Shown: positions 15,729-24,046, numbered from the stretch's first letter. The stretch is 48,583 bases of DNA from WTAW01 sp964540205 (GCA_964540205.1 CAZIMJ010000361.1:1-48583); one strand, 5' to 3'. Notes: generated from the letters alone by a model not told the origin. Numbers and translations are program-made.

Positions 15729-17411
15729 TTATCTCAATGCCTCTATAACCTCTCTATAAAGCTGAGGATAAGTGAAATGTTTGGAGCGGATCGCTCCAGA
15801 AGGACAGCTGCCCACACAGCTTCCACATCCTCGGCATATGGCTTCGTTAACGACGGATATCCCCTTGAGAGGATCAAAGCTGATGGCACCATAGAAACAG
15901 ATAGACAGGCATGTCTGACAGCCTGTACAAAACTCTTCCCGGATTTCTGAAACTTTGATTTCTGGAACTATTTTTTCTCCGGGGATCAAACTGGATGAGA
16001 TTTTTCCTGAGGTGGCTTGTGATTGGATGATCGATTCAGGAATATTCCTGGGCCCTGTGGCACATCCTGCAATGTAGACTCCATCGATGGGCGTGGATAC
16101 AGGATCGAGGACTTCATGAACCTCTTTAAAAAAACCAGATTTATCCAAAGGAATGTTCAACAGCTGTGCCAGCTCAGGAGTGTCCCCAGAGGGAATCATT
16201 GCTGGAGCAAGTACAACCATATCCACCACGATGCTGTCTGTTTTCCCCTGAGAGTAGTATTCCACCTCAATTTGATCTCCTTTTTGCCTGACATTGATCT
16301 CTTCCCCCGACCGGAGAAAATGTACTCCTTTCTTTTTGGCTTCTTCAAAATACTCCTGGTCTGACTTGTGGGGAAGACAGAGGTCCATATACAATTCGCT
16401 AACGTTCACATTCGATAGGTTGTCCTTGAGGTAATGAGCAAATTTAATCGAATAGCAACAGCACACCTTGGAACAATATCCTCTCTCTTTTCGACCCACA
16501 CAATGGATAATCGCAACAGATTCAGGTGGCTTTCCCGATTTTAAAAGGACGTTACCAGATTTTATTTGTTCCTCAAATTCCTGAGCGGTGAACACATTAT
16601 CGATTCCATATCCATATCGTGAATTTTCCTCAGGATCAAAGACATCGAAACCCGTGGCAACGACAATAGCTCCTACCTGAACTTTCCTGACCTCCGAAGT
16701 CTCCTCTTCCCGATGGATGACAACTTCAAAATTACCAAGGAATCCACGAACATTAATCACTTCACTGGACGTAAACACTTCTATATTTGAATTGCTAAGC
16801 ACATGTTCGATCTTCTCATCGATGAGAGATGGACTTGATCCCTGATTGGGCAAAAGCTGAGACAGTTTTTTCGCCATTCCCCCTAAAGATCCCGTTTTTT
16901 CTACGAGGTAGACACGTCTGTCTTTCCCAGCCAATGACAGGCTGGTTTCCAGGCCAGAGACTCCTCCCCCGATAACCAGAACATCGGGGATGCTTTCGAT
17001 CTCCTTTTTTTCGAGAGGCCTGTGCAGGACCACGCGCCTAATCCCAGCCCGGATATATTTAATTGCTTTTGCTGTTGCCTCGTTTTTATCGGATATCATC
17101 CATGCACAGTGTTCTCTGATGTTTATGAGCTGGAACAGATAAGGATTAAAATCCGCTTGCTCACAGACATCCATGAATGTCTTTTCATGTTCTCTAGGAG
17201 AACAGGCCGCAACAACAAGATGTGACAGATCTTCTTTCTTGATCTCTTCTTCAAGAAATTTTTTACCATCATTCGAACACAAAAGAGGATATCTTTTCAC
17301 AACCTTAACATCAACGAGGGGAGATATCTCCTCTATCACCTTATCAATATCGATTCTATCCTTGATGTTTGGTCCGCATTCACAGATATAAACTCCGATT
17401 TGTCTACTCAT
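15729..17411 (-). CDS. hdrA: HdrA-like FAD/Fe-S flavoprotein, long form
   Basis: A 560-residue protein. In order: the HdrA N-terminal domain (IGVYICECGPNI, C10/C12; C45; CSPREHEKTF near 70); the FAD-binding thioredoxin-reductase-like domain with GGGVSG at 148-153; GYCSKVCCCYSIK (311-323), the conserved cysteine block; and a C-terminal ferredoxin domain with two [4Fe-4S] sets (C495, C498, C501, C505 and C526, C529, C532, C536). The position where canonical HdrA has CSxC reads GSSPS (191-195), and the inserted ferredoxin domain is absent. The neighbouring 424-residue protein has both. The overall organisation resembles QmoB without its fused MvhD domain. GAGG precedes the ATG. Confidence 0.85.
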   Translation of the reverse strand: MSRQIGVYICECGPNIKDRIDIDKVIEEISPLVDVKVVKRYPLLCSNDGKKFLEEEIKKEDLSHLVVAACSPREHEKTFMDVCEQADFNPYLFQLINIREHCAWMISDKNEATAKAIKYIRAGIRRVVLHRPLEKKEIESIPDVLVIGGGVSGLETSLSLAGKDRRVYLVEKTGSLGGMAKKLSQLLPNQGSSPSLIDEKIEHVLSNSNIEVFTSSEVINVRGFLGNFEVVIHREEETSEVRKVQVGAIVVATGFDVFDPEENSRYGYGIDNVFTAQEFEEQIKSGNVLLKSGKPPESVAIIHCVGRKERGYCSKVCCCYSIKFAHYLKDNLSNVNVSELYMDLCLPHKSDQEYFEEAKKKGVHFLRSGEEINVRQKGDQIEVEYYSQGKTDSIVVDMVVLAPAMIPSGDTPELAQLLNIPLDKSGFFKEVHEVLDPVSTPIDGVYIAGCATGPRNIPESIIQSQATSGKISSSLIPGEKIVPEIKVSEIREEFCTGCQTCLSICFYGAISFDPLKGISVVNEAICRGCGSCVGSCPSGAIRSKHFTYPQLYREVIEALR

Positions 17412-17449
17412 TTATTTATCCTCGAACAATAATTTTCCATACGTTTCTG

Positions 17450-18724
17450 CTATCGGAAAGAGGCAAGGATCTTCCCCACTGCGGCCTCTGCCTGTGAGAC
17501 TGAATCAGGAATATCTTTGGGGCCCTCTGCACATCCAATCACAAAAATGCCTTCCCTTTCCGTGGAAACAGGAGAAAGTTGTTCATTCTGTGTGTTGAAA
17601 AATCCATGTTTATCCAGGTTGATTCCCAGAGCTTTAGCGAGCTGTTCTGTCCCCTTTCCGGGAATCATCGCCGGTGAGAGAATCACCATATCTATGGGGA
17701 GAACACTGTCGCTGCCATTCCCGTCTCTATAAGTTATCTGCAAGCTGTCTTTTTGGCTTTCCACTCTGATTGTCTCATTGTGAATGAAATCCACTCCCTT
17801 TTGACATGTTTCCTCATAAAAACTCTGATGGGATTTGCCGGGAATACACAGGTCCGTATAGAACTCACAGATTTTTGCATCAGGAATTTTGTGCTTGAGA
17901 AAGTGCGCAAACTTCGCGGAGTACATGCAGCACACAGCTGAACAATATCCTTGTTCTTTGCGGCCGACACAATGAATTATCCCGATCGATTTGAGACCTC
18001 CATCCTTGCGAAGAATGAGTTCCCCTTCGGTAGGTCCATTCTGGGCATAAAGCCTTTCGAATTCCATGGCTGAATAGACATTTGGAAATTTTCTATACCC
18101 ATACTGGGGAAGCCTCTCGACATCAAAGAGGTCAAAACCCGTCGCCACCAGGATGGCTCCAACTTCCAAATCCAGGATCTCGTCTTTCTCAGTGAAGTCG
18201 ATGGCATCAAATACACAGGTTTCTTGGCAGGCTTTACACTCCTTTTTCTTTCCGTTAAGACGAAGACAGTTTTCAGGATCTATCACAGGCACATTGGGGA
18301 GGGCGCCAGCACAGGGGACTGCAATTGCTTTCTTTTTTGAGAGGCCTTCTTCGAACTCGTTGTCTAAATTCACAGGGCAAGGCTCATAACACGCACCACA
18401 GCCGATGCAATTGATAAGGCTGACGTAACGGGCTTTTTTGCTGATTTTCACTTTGAACTGTCCAGCTTTTCCCTCGACCTTTTCCAGTTCGCTGAGCATG
18501 TGTAACTCGATGTTTTTATTCTGCAGAACATCTTGCTGGATAGGGGAAACCATACAGGTCGCACATTCCATATTCGGATAGACCTCTTCAAATTTGATCG
18601 TCTGTCCCCCGATCAATGATTCCTTTTCCAAGAGACAAACGTCCACCCCGGCATTTGCAAGCAATAAACTTGCCTTCATTCCGGCAATTCCAGCTCCAAT
18701 CACCAAAATTTTCTGTTTTTCCAT
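17450..18724 (-). CDS. HdrA/QmoA-like FAD/Fe-S flavoprotein, short form
   Basis: A 424-residue protein. It starts directly with the FAD-binding motif (VIGAGIAG, 8-15), so the HdrA N-terminal domain is missing. It carries the CATC pair (C54, C57) and the inserted ferredoxin region with CIGCGACYEPCPV (C106, C109, C112, C116) and a second set (C153, CKACQETC 163-170). The block GYCSAVCCMYSAK lies at about 259-271. It ends without the C-terminal ferredoxin domain. This size and layout resemble QmoA. The start is ATG 18722-18724, with AGGTGG eight bases upstream. A GTG 12 bases earlier is less likely. The gene is 17 bases after MvhD copy 1. Confidence 0.85.
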   Translation of the reverse strand: MEKQKILVIGAGIAGMKASLLLANAGVDVCLLEKESLIGGQTIKFEEVYPNMECATCMVSPIQQDVLQNKNIELHMLSELEKVEGKAGQFKVKISKKARYVSLINCIGCGACYEPCPVNLDNEFEEGLSKKKAIAVPCAGALPNVPVIDPENCLRLNGKKKECKACQETCVFDAIDFTEKDEILDLEVGAILVATGFDLFDVERLPQYGYRKFPNVYSAMEFERLYAQNGPTEGELILRKDGGLKSIGIIHCVGRKEQGYCSAVCCMYSAKFAHFLKHKIPDAKICEFYTDLCIPGKSHQSFYEETCQKGVDFIHNETIRVESQKDSLQITYRDGNGSDSVLPIDMVILSPAMIPGKGTEQLAKALGINLDKHGFFNTQNEQLSPVSTEREGIFVIGCAEGPKDIPDSVSQAEAAVGKILASFR

Positions 18725-18741
18725 CTTTCTGTCCACCTTTC

Positions 18742-19167
18742 TCAGATTTTTGGATTATGAGCGAGCGGATTGGGGCCTGCTTGAGAGATGTGGTCAGCGA
18801 ATGTATTGACAACCTCGGAATAATGCTTCCCTTCTGAAGCAGATATCCATGAGAGCTGAAGTCGATCAGGTTCCAGATCCAGGACGTCCAATATCTTTTT
18901 TAGGAGAGCGAATCTTCTCCGTGCGTAATAGTTCCCCTGTTCATAATGGCAGTCTCCGGGATGACACCCTGCAACCAGTACCCCGTCAGCTCCCCAAAGG
19001 AGAGATGCCAGTACAAGATTGGAGTTTATCCGGCTGGAACACATCACTCGGATAACGGAGAGAGACGGTTTAATCTCCATCTTACTGGACCCGGCAAGAT
19101 CAGCACCAGCATAAGAGCACCAGTTGCACAAAAAACCCACGATGTTAGGTTTGAATTCTGTGTTCAT
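18742..19167 (-). CDS. mvhD: MvhD/FrhD-type hydrogenase iron-sulfur subunit (copy 1)
   Basis: A 141-residue paralogue of the protein at 12872-13297, with the same cysteines: FLCNWCSYAGADLAG, VIRVMCSSRINS, GADGVLVAGCHPGDCHYEQG and ARRR. In the Hdr-Mvh complex this small [2Fe-2S] protein is the entry point for electrons into HdrA. It directly precedes the short HdrA (17 bases apart). The 106-base gap before it (19168-19273) is the widest inside the operon and could hold an internal promoter or processing site, but I see no clear one. AAGGGA lies 6 bases before the ATG. Confidence 0.85.
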   Translation of the reverse strand: MNTEFKPNIVGFLCNWCSYAGADLAGSSKMEIKPSLSVIRVMCSSRINSNLVLASLLWGADGVLVAGCHPGDCHYEQGNYYARRRFALLKKILDVLDLEPDRLQLSWISASEGKHYSEVVNTFADHISQAGPNPLAHNPKI

Positions 19168-19273
19168 AGTTTATTCCCTTCTGAGTTAAATTAAAGAGTA
19201 AGAAGGACCTCCCTTGCAGTGTTTAAAAACATAGCAAGAGATTTAAGTCCTGGTTAGAGACACAGGGAAAAAA

Positions 19274-19498
19274 TTAAAATTGTATTTGAGCGGAATGTTT
19301 CCCCTCAGCATCAGTATTGCAGAAAAGCAATGTTTTCCCTGTTCTTTCAGCCCAGGCTTTAATATCCTTAGGGAATGATTCGCAATCGGCGATAACCTCA
19401 AGAATATCCCCGGGATTTAGTTGGGGAGCCATGGTTGCCACCTTTAAAATAGGCTGGGGGCATTTAAGCCCTAATGCATCAAGAGTTTGTGTTGCCAT
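19274..19498 (-). CDS. tusA: TusA-family sulfur carrier protein
   Basis: A 74-residue protein with the TusA signature DALGLKCPQPILKV, in which C13 of CPxP is the sulfur-carrying cysteine. Two further cysteines (IADCESF, LLFCNTD) are present. TusA proteins pass persulfide sulfur between rhodanese, DsrE and tRNA-thiolation or sulfur-oxidising enzymes in the cytoplasm. AAGGAGG precedes the ATG at ideal spacing. It lies 39 bases after the DsrE-like gene. Pairing with DsrE and Hdr-like proteins points to a role in sulfane-sulfur metabolism and not tRNA modification alone; that is inference from context. Confidence 0.88.
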   Translation of the reverse strand: MATQTLDALGLKCPQPILKVATMAPQLNPGDILEVIADCESFPKDIKAWAERTGKTLLFCNTDAEGKHSAQIQF

Positions 19499-19537
19499 TT
19501 TGTCCTCCTTTAAAATATGAGAAATATTATTAATGCC

Positions 19538-19891
19538 TTAGAAAGAAAACGTTACCGTTGCATCTTTGACTTCGTCCATAAATGTCGTGGCCCCGATTAT
19601 TTCTACGCCATCTCTAATATCTTCCTTTTTTAGATCTTTTGCTTCCAGGGCAAGTTCGCAGACATAGATTTTGCCGCCTAAATTTCGGACCCCTTCGAAA
19701 AGTTCAAGAAGGTTCGGCAAGCCTTTTCCTTCCATTTTCTCGATCACGCCTTTCACCATAGCAGGCGCTCCACCAGGGCAGAAAAATATAACCAATTCAT
19801 CTCCAAGGGAAACGGCAGAAGAACCGAGGATGAAAGGCGGAAAGACATTTAAATTCTCTGAACCGTTGACAGTAATTGCAACTTTTGCCAT
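19538..19891 (-). CDS. DsrE/DsrF-like sulfur-relay protein
   Basis: A 117-residue protein of the DsrE/DsrF/DrsH-like fold: ITVNGSENLNVFPPFILGSS, LVIFFCPGGAPAMVKG, IYVCELALEAKDLKKED, and the C-terminal GATTFMDEVKDATVTFSF. The cysteines at VIFFC and YVC are at positions where DsrE-like proteins carry active cysteines. Such proteins receive or deliver sulfur to TusA. AAGGAGG precedes the ATG. It is the first structural gene after the ArsR regulator, 78 bases downstream of it. Confidence 0.8.
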   Translation of the reverse strand: MAKVAITVNGSENLNVFPPFILGSSAVSLGDELVIFFCPGGAPAMVKGVIEKMEGKGLPNLLELFEGVRNLGGKIYVCELALEAKDLKKEDIRDGVEIIGATTFMDEVKDATVTFSF

Positions 19892-19969
19892 AAAAGACCT
19901 CCTTAAAATTAAATTGTTGAAGATTGTGTCATTCCACAGGGAATGACCGACACAAGCATTTTAGGTGTA

Positions 19970-20257
19970 TCAATCATCAATAAATTGCTTTGCTGCGTGA
20001 ACCAAATCATTCATTCTTGAAGGATCCTTTAAAAAATAACAACGAAGATTCTTTTCTTGACGATAATCCACAATCCCAGAAAACTTGAGTATGTTTAGAT
20101 GTTGAGAAATGCTGGGCTGTGTGGCATTAAAAAGATCTTTAATGTCATTCACACATCTTTCACCGCTCAGCAAGATTTCCACAATGTAAAGGCGAATGGG
20201 ATTGGCTAAGGCTTTAAAAACCTGGGCTCTGTTGCTCAAATCATCTTTTTGATACAT
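19970..20257 (-). CDS. ArsR-family repressor, candidate sulfur/persulfide sensor
   Basis: A 95-residue winged-helix protein: QVFKALANPIRLYIVEILLS, then the recognition helix region NATQPSISQHLNILKFSGIV and the wing VDYRQEKNLRCYFL. Two cysteines, C35 (GERCVND) and C73 (LRCYF), are the only ones. In SqrR/BigR-type ArsR repressors two cysteines form a di- or tetrasulfide when reactive sulfur rises. Whether these two are close enough in the fold is not known. I start at the ATG 20255-20257; upstream codons to 20305 give a hydrophobic extension unlike the family. It heads the sulfur/Hdr operon and probably regulates it. Confidence 0.75.
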   Translation of the reverse strand: MYQKDDLSNRAQVFKALANPIRLYIVEILLSGERCVNDIKDLFNATQPSISQHLNILKFSGIVDYRQEKNLRCYFLKDPSRMNDLVHAAKQFIDD

Positions 20258-20272
20258 TATAAGAAAATGGTT

Positions 20273-20292
20273 ATTTACAAATATTAGTAAAT
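20273..20292. promoter_or_regulatory. Candidate ArsR operator
   Basis: ATTTAC-AAATATTA-GTAAAT is a perfect 6-bp inverted repeat with an AT-rich 8-base spacer, located 16 bases upstream of the regulator's start codon. ArsR-family operators are typically such imperfect AT-rich palindromes near their own promoter. No other site of this kind was noticed nearby. Confidence 0.45.
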
Positions 20293-20501
20293 ACTTATAT
20301 CCCAAAAAAAATATTATTTCAATAATTTTTTTATTTATTTAACTGCACAGCATTCACAGCCGCAATTGGTTTCCTTTGCTAACGGTCAAACTGATCTCAA
20401 TCCCACGATCAAGACAGGAGGGAAAAAGCTTTTTTTCGCACCCTAGAAAGACGACACACGGGGTCCGAAAGATTTAAATTAACAAGTCTGTCCCTTATTT
20501 A

Positions 20502-22463
20502 CTAAGGCAGTTCCTTCGCAGGGGGTTCGTATTTCCATGGTTTAAGGCCGAGCTCGGAGGGCTTGGTTGCAGGCGGGACCAAAGCATTGTAGACCTTGCG
20601 CGCCAGGAGCTGACACCGCACAAAAGCCCTCGTCGCCTTTGCCCAGTAGTAGATCCCTTCCCCCTTCGACGGTTTCTTCATCAGGGTGAAGCCAATGCTG
20701 TCGGGACCCCGCCAAAAATCGCCTTTTGTCCATTCGGCGACTGCTTGGTTGAAGATATCATCCAAAGGGGCATAAGCAGGATTTTGGTAGTCCAGCTTTC
20801 GCAACTCTCTTTCTGCAAGGAAAAGGTCTATTTCTGCCTGGTATTTGGCAGCCTGCATCACCTCCGCAGGGCTCGAGCCGAGTTTAAGCCGGAAGAATGC
20901 CCTGGTGGCATCAGCCAACCAACGCGCTCCATGAAACCCTTTGGGATGGCTCAGAGTCGGTTGTTTCGCCGTATAGGTCGTGGATAGGAGATACAGATTG
21001 TCTTCTGGGATGGTAATGGTCACGTAGGCGTTTGTCACATGGCCGAGGGTCGTCCACCACTCACAATCACCCTTTGCATAATGATCCATGGCCTTTTTCT
21101 CCCATACATCTGGATGAGCCTCCACTGGTAGAGGGCCGCTGCGAAACCGCCAGACCATCTTCATGAACTCGAGGTCGATCTGTCCATGATAGTCGCTAAA
21201 AAGGTTATACACATAGAGATTCCGGCTGACACTAAAATCCCTGCAGGGAACAGTTCCCTCCTTCAGCCATCCCCCATGCTCGATGTACTCCTGTCCTTCA
21301 CCTCCAAGTTCTTTTGAAAGAAGCGTATTCGTTGCATAAATAAAATCCTTTTCCCCGCAATCAACCGGTTTCCGGATAATAGCCGGGTCATCAGACCTCT
21401 CTATGACAAATGCACTTCCATCCTTATCCACCCAAAATCCACCCGTGCCATAGTATCCTCCCCCTGCGAAATCACCTGTCGTCTCATAACTCAATGTCAT
21501 CTTGACCGCTTCCTCAGAATTACTGGCATAACGAAGCGTATGCCTTATAGCGATGTCACTCTGGATCCCAAACCGAGGCTTTTTCCCCTGTTCCTGCGCT
21601 GTTTGCGTGACGCCATGATGGACATAGACCAGCCCCTTTTCGTTCATCCCCGAATGTCCACCAGCCGAAACCCACGGCCCAACAGCATAATAAGGCGTAT
21701 GGATATAGGCATTGCCATCCTTTGGAAAACAGATGATAGTCACGTTGAAGTGGTCACTCCCATCTGAGCTTCCAGAAGTGATAACCTTTCCATCCTCGGT
21801 TGCTGTTCCCCAGGCTGCAACGCTTCCACACTTCACTGGATTTTCCCCTTGTGAGGATTTTAGATGCGATCGCTGCTGCAAACTGTGGAGTGATCCTTCA
21901 ATTGATTCTTGAGCCTGTTTTGGCTCTCCATCTAGCTCCTCCGGATATCCGGTCTGATCAGCCGATGCTTCCAAATATTTGTTATCCTTCACTCCTAAAC
22001 AGAATTGTGCAAGGATCTGTTCATATATCAGAGGCACTCCTCTATTCTTGGCGCCTGCGACCATTCCTTCAAAGAATCCGATCATTTCTGGGGCATGCTT
22101 TTTAATGTACCACTCATAACCTTTCAGTGCCCTGAGCTGGCCATCACTGAAATCACAATCCAGAAGCTCCAGAATCCACGCCCCGAAGATCTGTGCCAGT
22201 TGCTGGGCATACTGATACCCCATCTCAAAGTCTGATCCTTGAAGGATCACAACCGGACGTGCCCAAGGGAAAATAGGAACACCATCCACAAATTCGATCT
22301 CCGGCCCTTGATTGAGATCAAAGGGATTGATTCGAGTCTTGATATTTTTGCCACTTTGATCACCCTCTCCCCAATCACCCTCAACAGCAGACAGAGAAAA
22401 TACTAGATGAAGAACAACGATAAAAACGCCCAATACAAAAGTTCCTTTTCTGTTTATCGTCAT
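20502..22463 (-). CDS. Secreted C45-type autoproteolytic (Ntn) acyltransferase/hydrolase
   Basis: A 653-residue protein with a signal peptide (RKGTFVLGVFIVVLHLVFSL). The block KCGSVAAWGTATEDGKVITS, with candidate nucleophile C212, matches the C45 / acyl-coenzyme A:6-aminopenicillanate acyltransferase-like and phospholipase B-like Ntn group, in which self-cleavage exposes this cysteine. Further family-like blocks are GGHSGMNEKGLVYVHHGVTQ, FWVDKDGSAFVIERS and YATNTLLSKELGG. The C-terminal 150 residues are helical. The start is ATG 22461-22463 with GGAGGG upstream. The 238-base gap between its 3' end and the ArsR gene holds a degenerate GTCTGTCCCTTA repeat scrap. The substrate is unknown. Confidence 0.7.
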   Translation of the reverse strand: MTINRKGTFVLGVFIVVLHLVFSLSAVEGDWGEGDQSGKNIKTRINPFDLNQGPEIEFVDGVPIFPWARPVVILQGSDFEMGYQYAQQLAQIFGAWILELLDCDFSDGQLRALKGYEWYIKKHAPEMIGFFEGMVAGAKNRGVPLIYEQILAQFCLGVKDNKYLEASADQTGYPEELDGEPKQAQESIEGSLHSLQQRSHLKSSQGENPVKCGSVAAWGTATEDGKVITSGSSDGSDHFNVTIICFPKDGNAYIHTPYYAVGPWVSAGGHSGMNEKGLVYVHHGVTQTAQEQGKKPRFGIQSDIAIRHTLRYASNSEEAVKMTLSYETTGDFAGGGYYGTGGFWVDKDGSAFVIERSDDPAIIRKPVDCGEKDFIYATNTLLSKELGGEGQEYIEHGGWLKEGTVPCRDFSVSRNLYVYNLFSDYHGQIDLEFMKMVWRFRSGPLPVEAHPDVWEKKAMDHYAKGDCEWWTTLGHVTNAYVTITIPEDNLYLLSTTYTAKQPTLSHPKGFHGARWLADATRAFFRLKLGSSPAEVMQAAKYQAEIDLFLAERELRKLDYQNPAYAPLDDIFNQAVAEWTKGDFWRGPDSIGFTLMKKPSKGEGIYYWAKATRAFVRCQLLARKVYNALVPPATKPSELGLKPWKYEPPAKELP

Positions 22464-22656
22464 TATTGTCCCTCCTTCATTGAATGTATTACAGTCATGC
22501 GGACTACATGTCAACAATATATTCGGGATATCCGCGGGTCAGCATGAGTCCATGTTATCCCCATAAAACAAAATTCAATTTGACATGTGCTGTCAAGTCA
22601 TATTTAATAATTACAAGTCAAGAGGGTTTCTCATCGAGAGAGAAGGAGCGAGTATC

Positions 22657-23187
22657 ATGAAAAGCAAAACATCTATTTTAATAATTTTGGTTGTGTTCAT
22701 TTTTTCCAGTTTCCTTATCGCCCAAGAGACAGAAACGCAAAAAATCGAGCTTGCTCAAAAGACACTTGAATACAAGGTAGAGCGTGGTGTCATAAACACT
22801 CTCAGCTGGATTTTCGCCGGTATCGCCTACGCCAAGTCGAAGGGCGACACACCCGAAGATTTTGCCCGGTATGGCTATAAATCATGGGGTTCCTATTGGA
22901 AGGATTTAAATATTAAGGCTTATATCCAAAAATGGTACAGGATCTTCTCAACAGACTTTCATTTCAAGATGGAAATATTAAATGTGACCGAAACATCAGT
23001 CGAGGCAAGAATGACCATCTTTGCACGAAGATGTGCCGAAACATTTGCAGTGAGTGGTGTCACGGAAGAGGAGTATGTTCGATTTATTTCTGCATCGGTC
23101 TCCAGTATGGCCGAGTATTTAGGCTGGAAATGCAAGCAAAAGCTCGAAGGCGATTGGCTTTACCTTACTGTGAGCGAGAAGGAATAG
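22657..23187 (+). CDS. Small secreted protein of unknown function
   Basis: A 176-residue protein with a clear signal peptide (KTSILIILVVFIFSSFLIA, cleavage near AQE). The mature part is helical with an aromatic-rich middle (YGYKSWGSYWKDLNIKAYIQ) and two late cysteines (RRCAET, WKCKQK). I recognise no family. The start is set by GAAGGAG before ATG 22657 and by the signal peptide. In-frame codons back to 22585 are rejected. Its TAG is followed in the same frame by a decayed membrane-protein gene. Confidence 0.55.
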   Translation: MKSKTSILIILVVFIFSSFLIAQETETQKIELAQKTLEYKVERGVINTLSWIFAGIAYAKSKGDTPEDFARYGYKSWGSYWKDLNIKAYIQKWYRIFSTDFHFKMEILNVTETSVEARMTIFARRCAETFAVSGVTEEEYVRFISASVSSMAEYLGWKCKQKLEGDWLYLTVSEKE

Positions 23188-23451
23188 CACGAACTCCATC
23201 ATATCGGATATGCTATCGAGCCTCAAGGCACAGGGAAGATAACTCCCACAGAGATTCCTCTTTTTATTGGGATGATTGCTATGCTCTTGGGAATCATTGT
23301 TGCTTGGTTTCGTGAGGGCATCGGGGCAGTATTAACTTTTTGTGGTTTCCTGTTTTTCTTAGCCCAAGAGCTGATATCCAATCAACGTTTTAGCGCTTAG
23401 TTTCTCGTGATCTTTCCGGCAATCGGTCTTCTATTTTCGCTTTGTGGGTAG
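23188..23451 (+). pseudogene. Remnant of a small multi-helix membrane protein
   Basis: Starting directly after the TAG of the previous gene and in its frame, the sequence reads HHIGYAIEPQGTGKITPTEI, then LFIGMIAMLLGIIVAWFREG, IGAVLTFCGFLFFLAQELIS, an internal TAG at 23398-23400, and FLVIFPAIGLLFSLCG with a second TAG. Three hydrophobic helices are evident, in the style of the DUF7670-like family of four-helix membrane proteins. The N-terminal helix and start codon are missing and one stop interrupts it, so it is a decayed gene. Confidence 0.55.
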
Positions 23452-23551
23452 CAATCAAGAAAGCTCGCGCAGAATTCAGCTTAACACACCAAGTCAGTGT
23501 CTGCATAGGTCAGTCAATTCTGTTTATATATCTGAATAAAAAAGAGGAGAG

Positions 23552-23958
23552 ATAAGAAAAATATTAATTGTATTATCTTTAGTTATTCTGATTTGTAATA
23601 CTTTTAGCTGTAAGGATGAGGAAACAGCGGCAAAACTCGAAGAGATGAAAGCGCAGGGCAAAGCATCACCATAGCCGATACAACCAAAAATCAGAGAGGA
23701 GGTCCTGCAGATCCCTCAACTACTCAGTTCTACCTGTCCACCATCAGCAATGTCGACGGTTCCGACACCCTGCTCGGAAGCCGCAACGTCCCCGCTCTTG
23801 CAGAAGGAGCCAGCAGTTCCGGGTCGACCGTTCTAACGATTCCGGAGGGTACGAAAGCTGGGAATTGGTACATTGTTGCCATGGCTGATGGCGAAGAAGT
23901 TTTGGTCGAGGTCTACGAGACCAACAACAAATACTCACAGTTTATAAAAATCAACTAA
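23552..23958 (+). pseudogene. Decayed CARDB-domain lipoprotein gene
   Basis: GAGGAGAG precedes ATA at 23552 where an ATG would be expected. The frame gives a lipoprotein-type signal (ILIVLSLVILICNTFSCKDE) and ends at TAG 23672-23674. A second frame, 23662-23958, encodes a CARDB-like immunoglobulin fold of 98 residues (SITIADTTKNQRGG, TTQFYLSTISN, SRNVPALAEGASSSGSTVLT, YETNNKYSQFIKIN). The two parts are out of frame, so a deletion probably fused the signal region to the last CARDB repeat of a longer surface protein. Confidence 0.6.
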
Positions 23959-24023
23959 ACAGATGTCCAAACGGTCCATTCGGGGAATGGATACAACATC
24001 AAAGAGGTAAACCAGCAATATGT

Positions 24024-24046
24024 AGGGTCAGTTCCCCGAACTGACC
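24024..24046. repeat. GTAGGG-type hairpin repeat
   Basis: GTAGGTCAGTT-like edge followed by a perfect 9-bp stem GGTCAGTTC / GAACTGACC with a CCC loop (24026-24046). The edge TATGTAGGG resembles GATGTAGGG of the copies at 5295 and 2102. Confidence 0.55.

Noticed and set aside
12872..19167. Methanogen-like HdrABC heterodisulfide reductase
   Set aside because: No HdrB (CCG-domain) or HdrC gene is present; the Fe-S proteins at 13338 and 14443 match FrhB/FdhB by their PCE(I/L)RA and CxxCxxF motifs.
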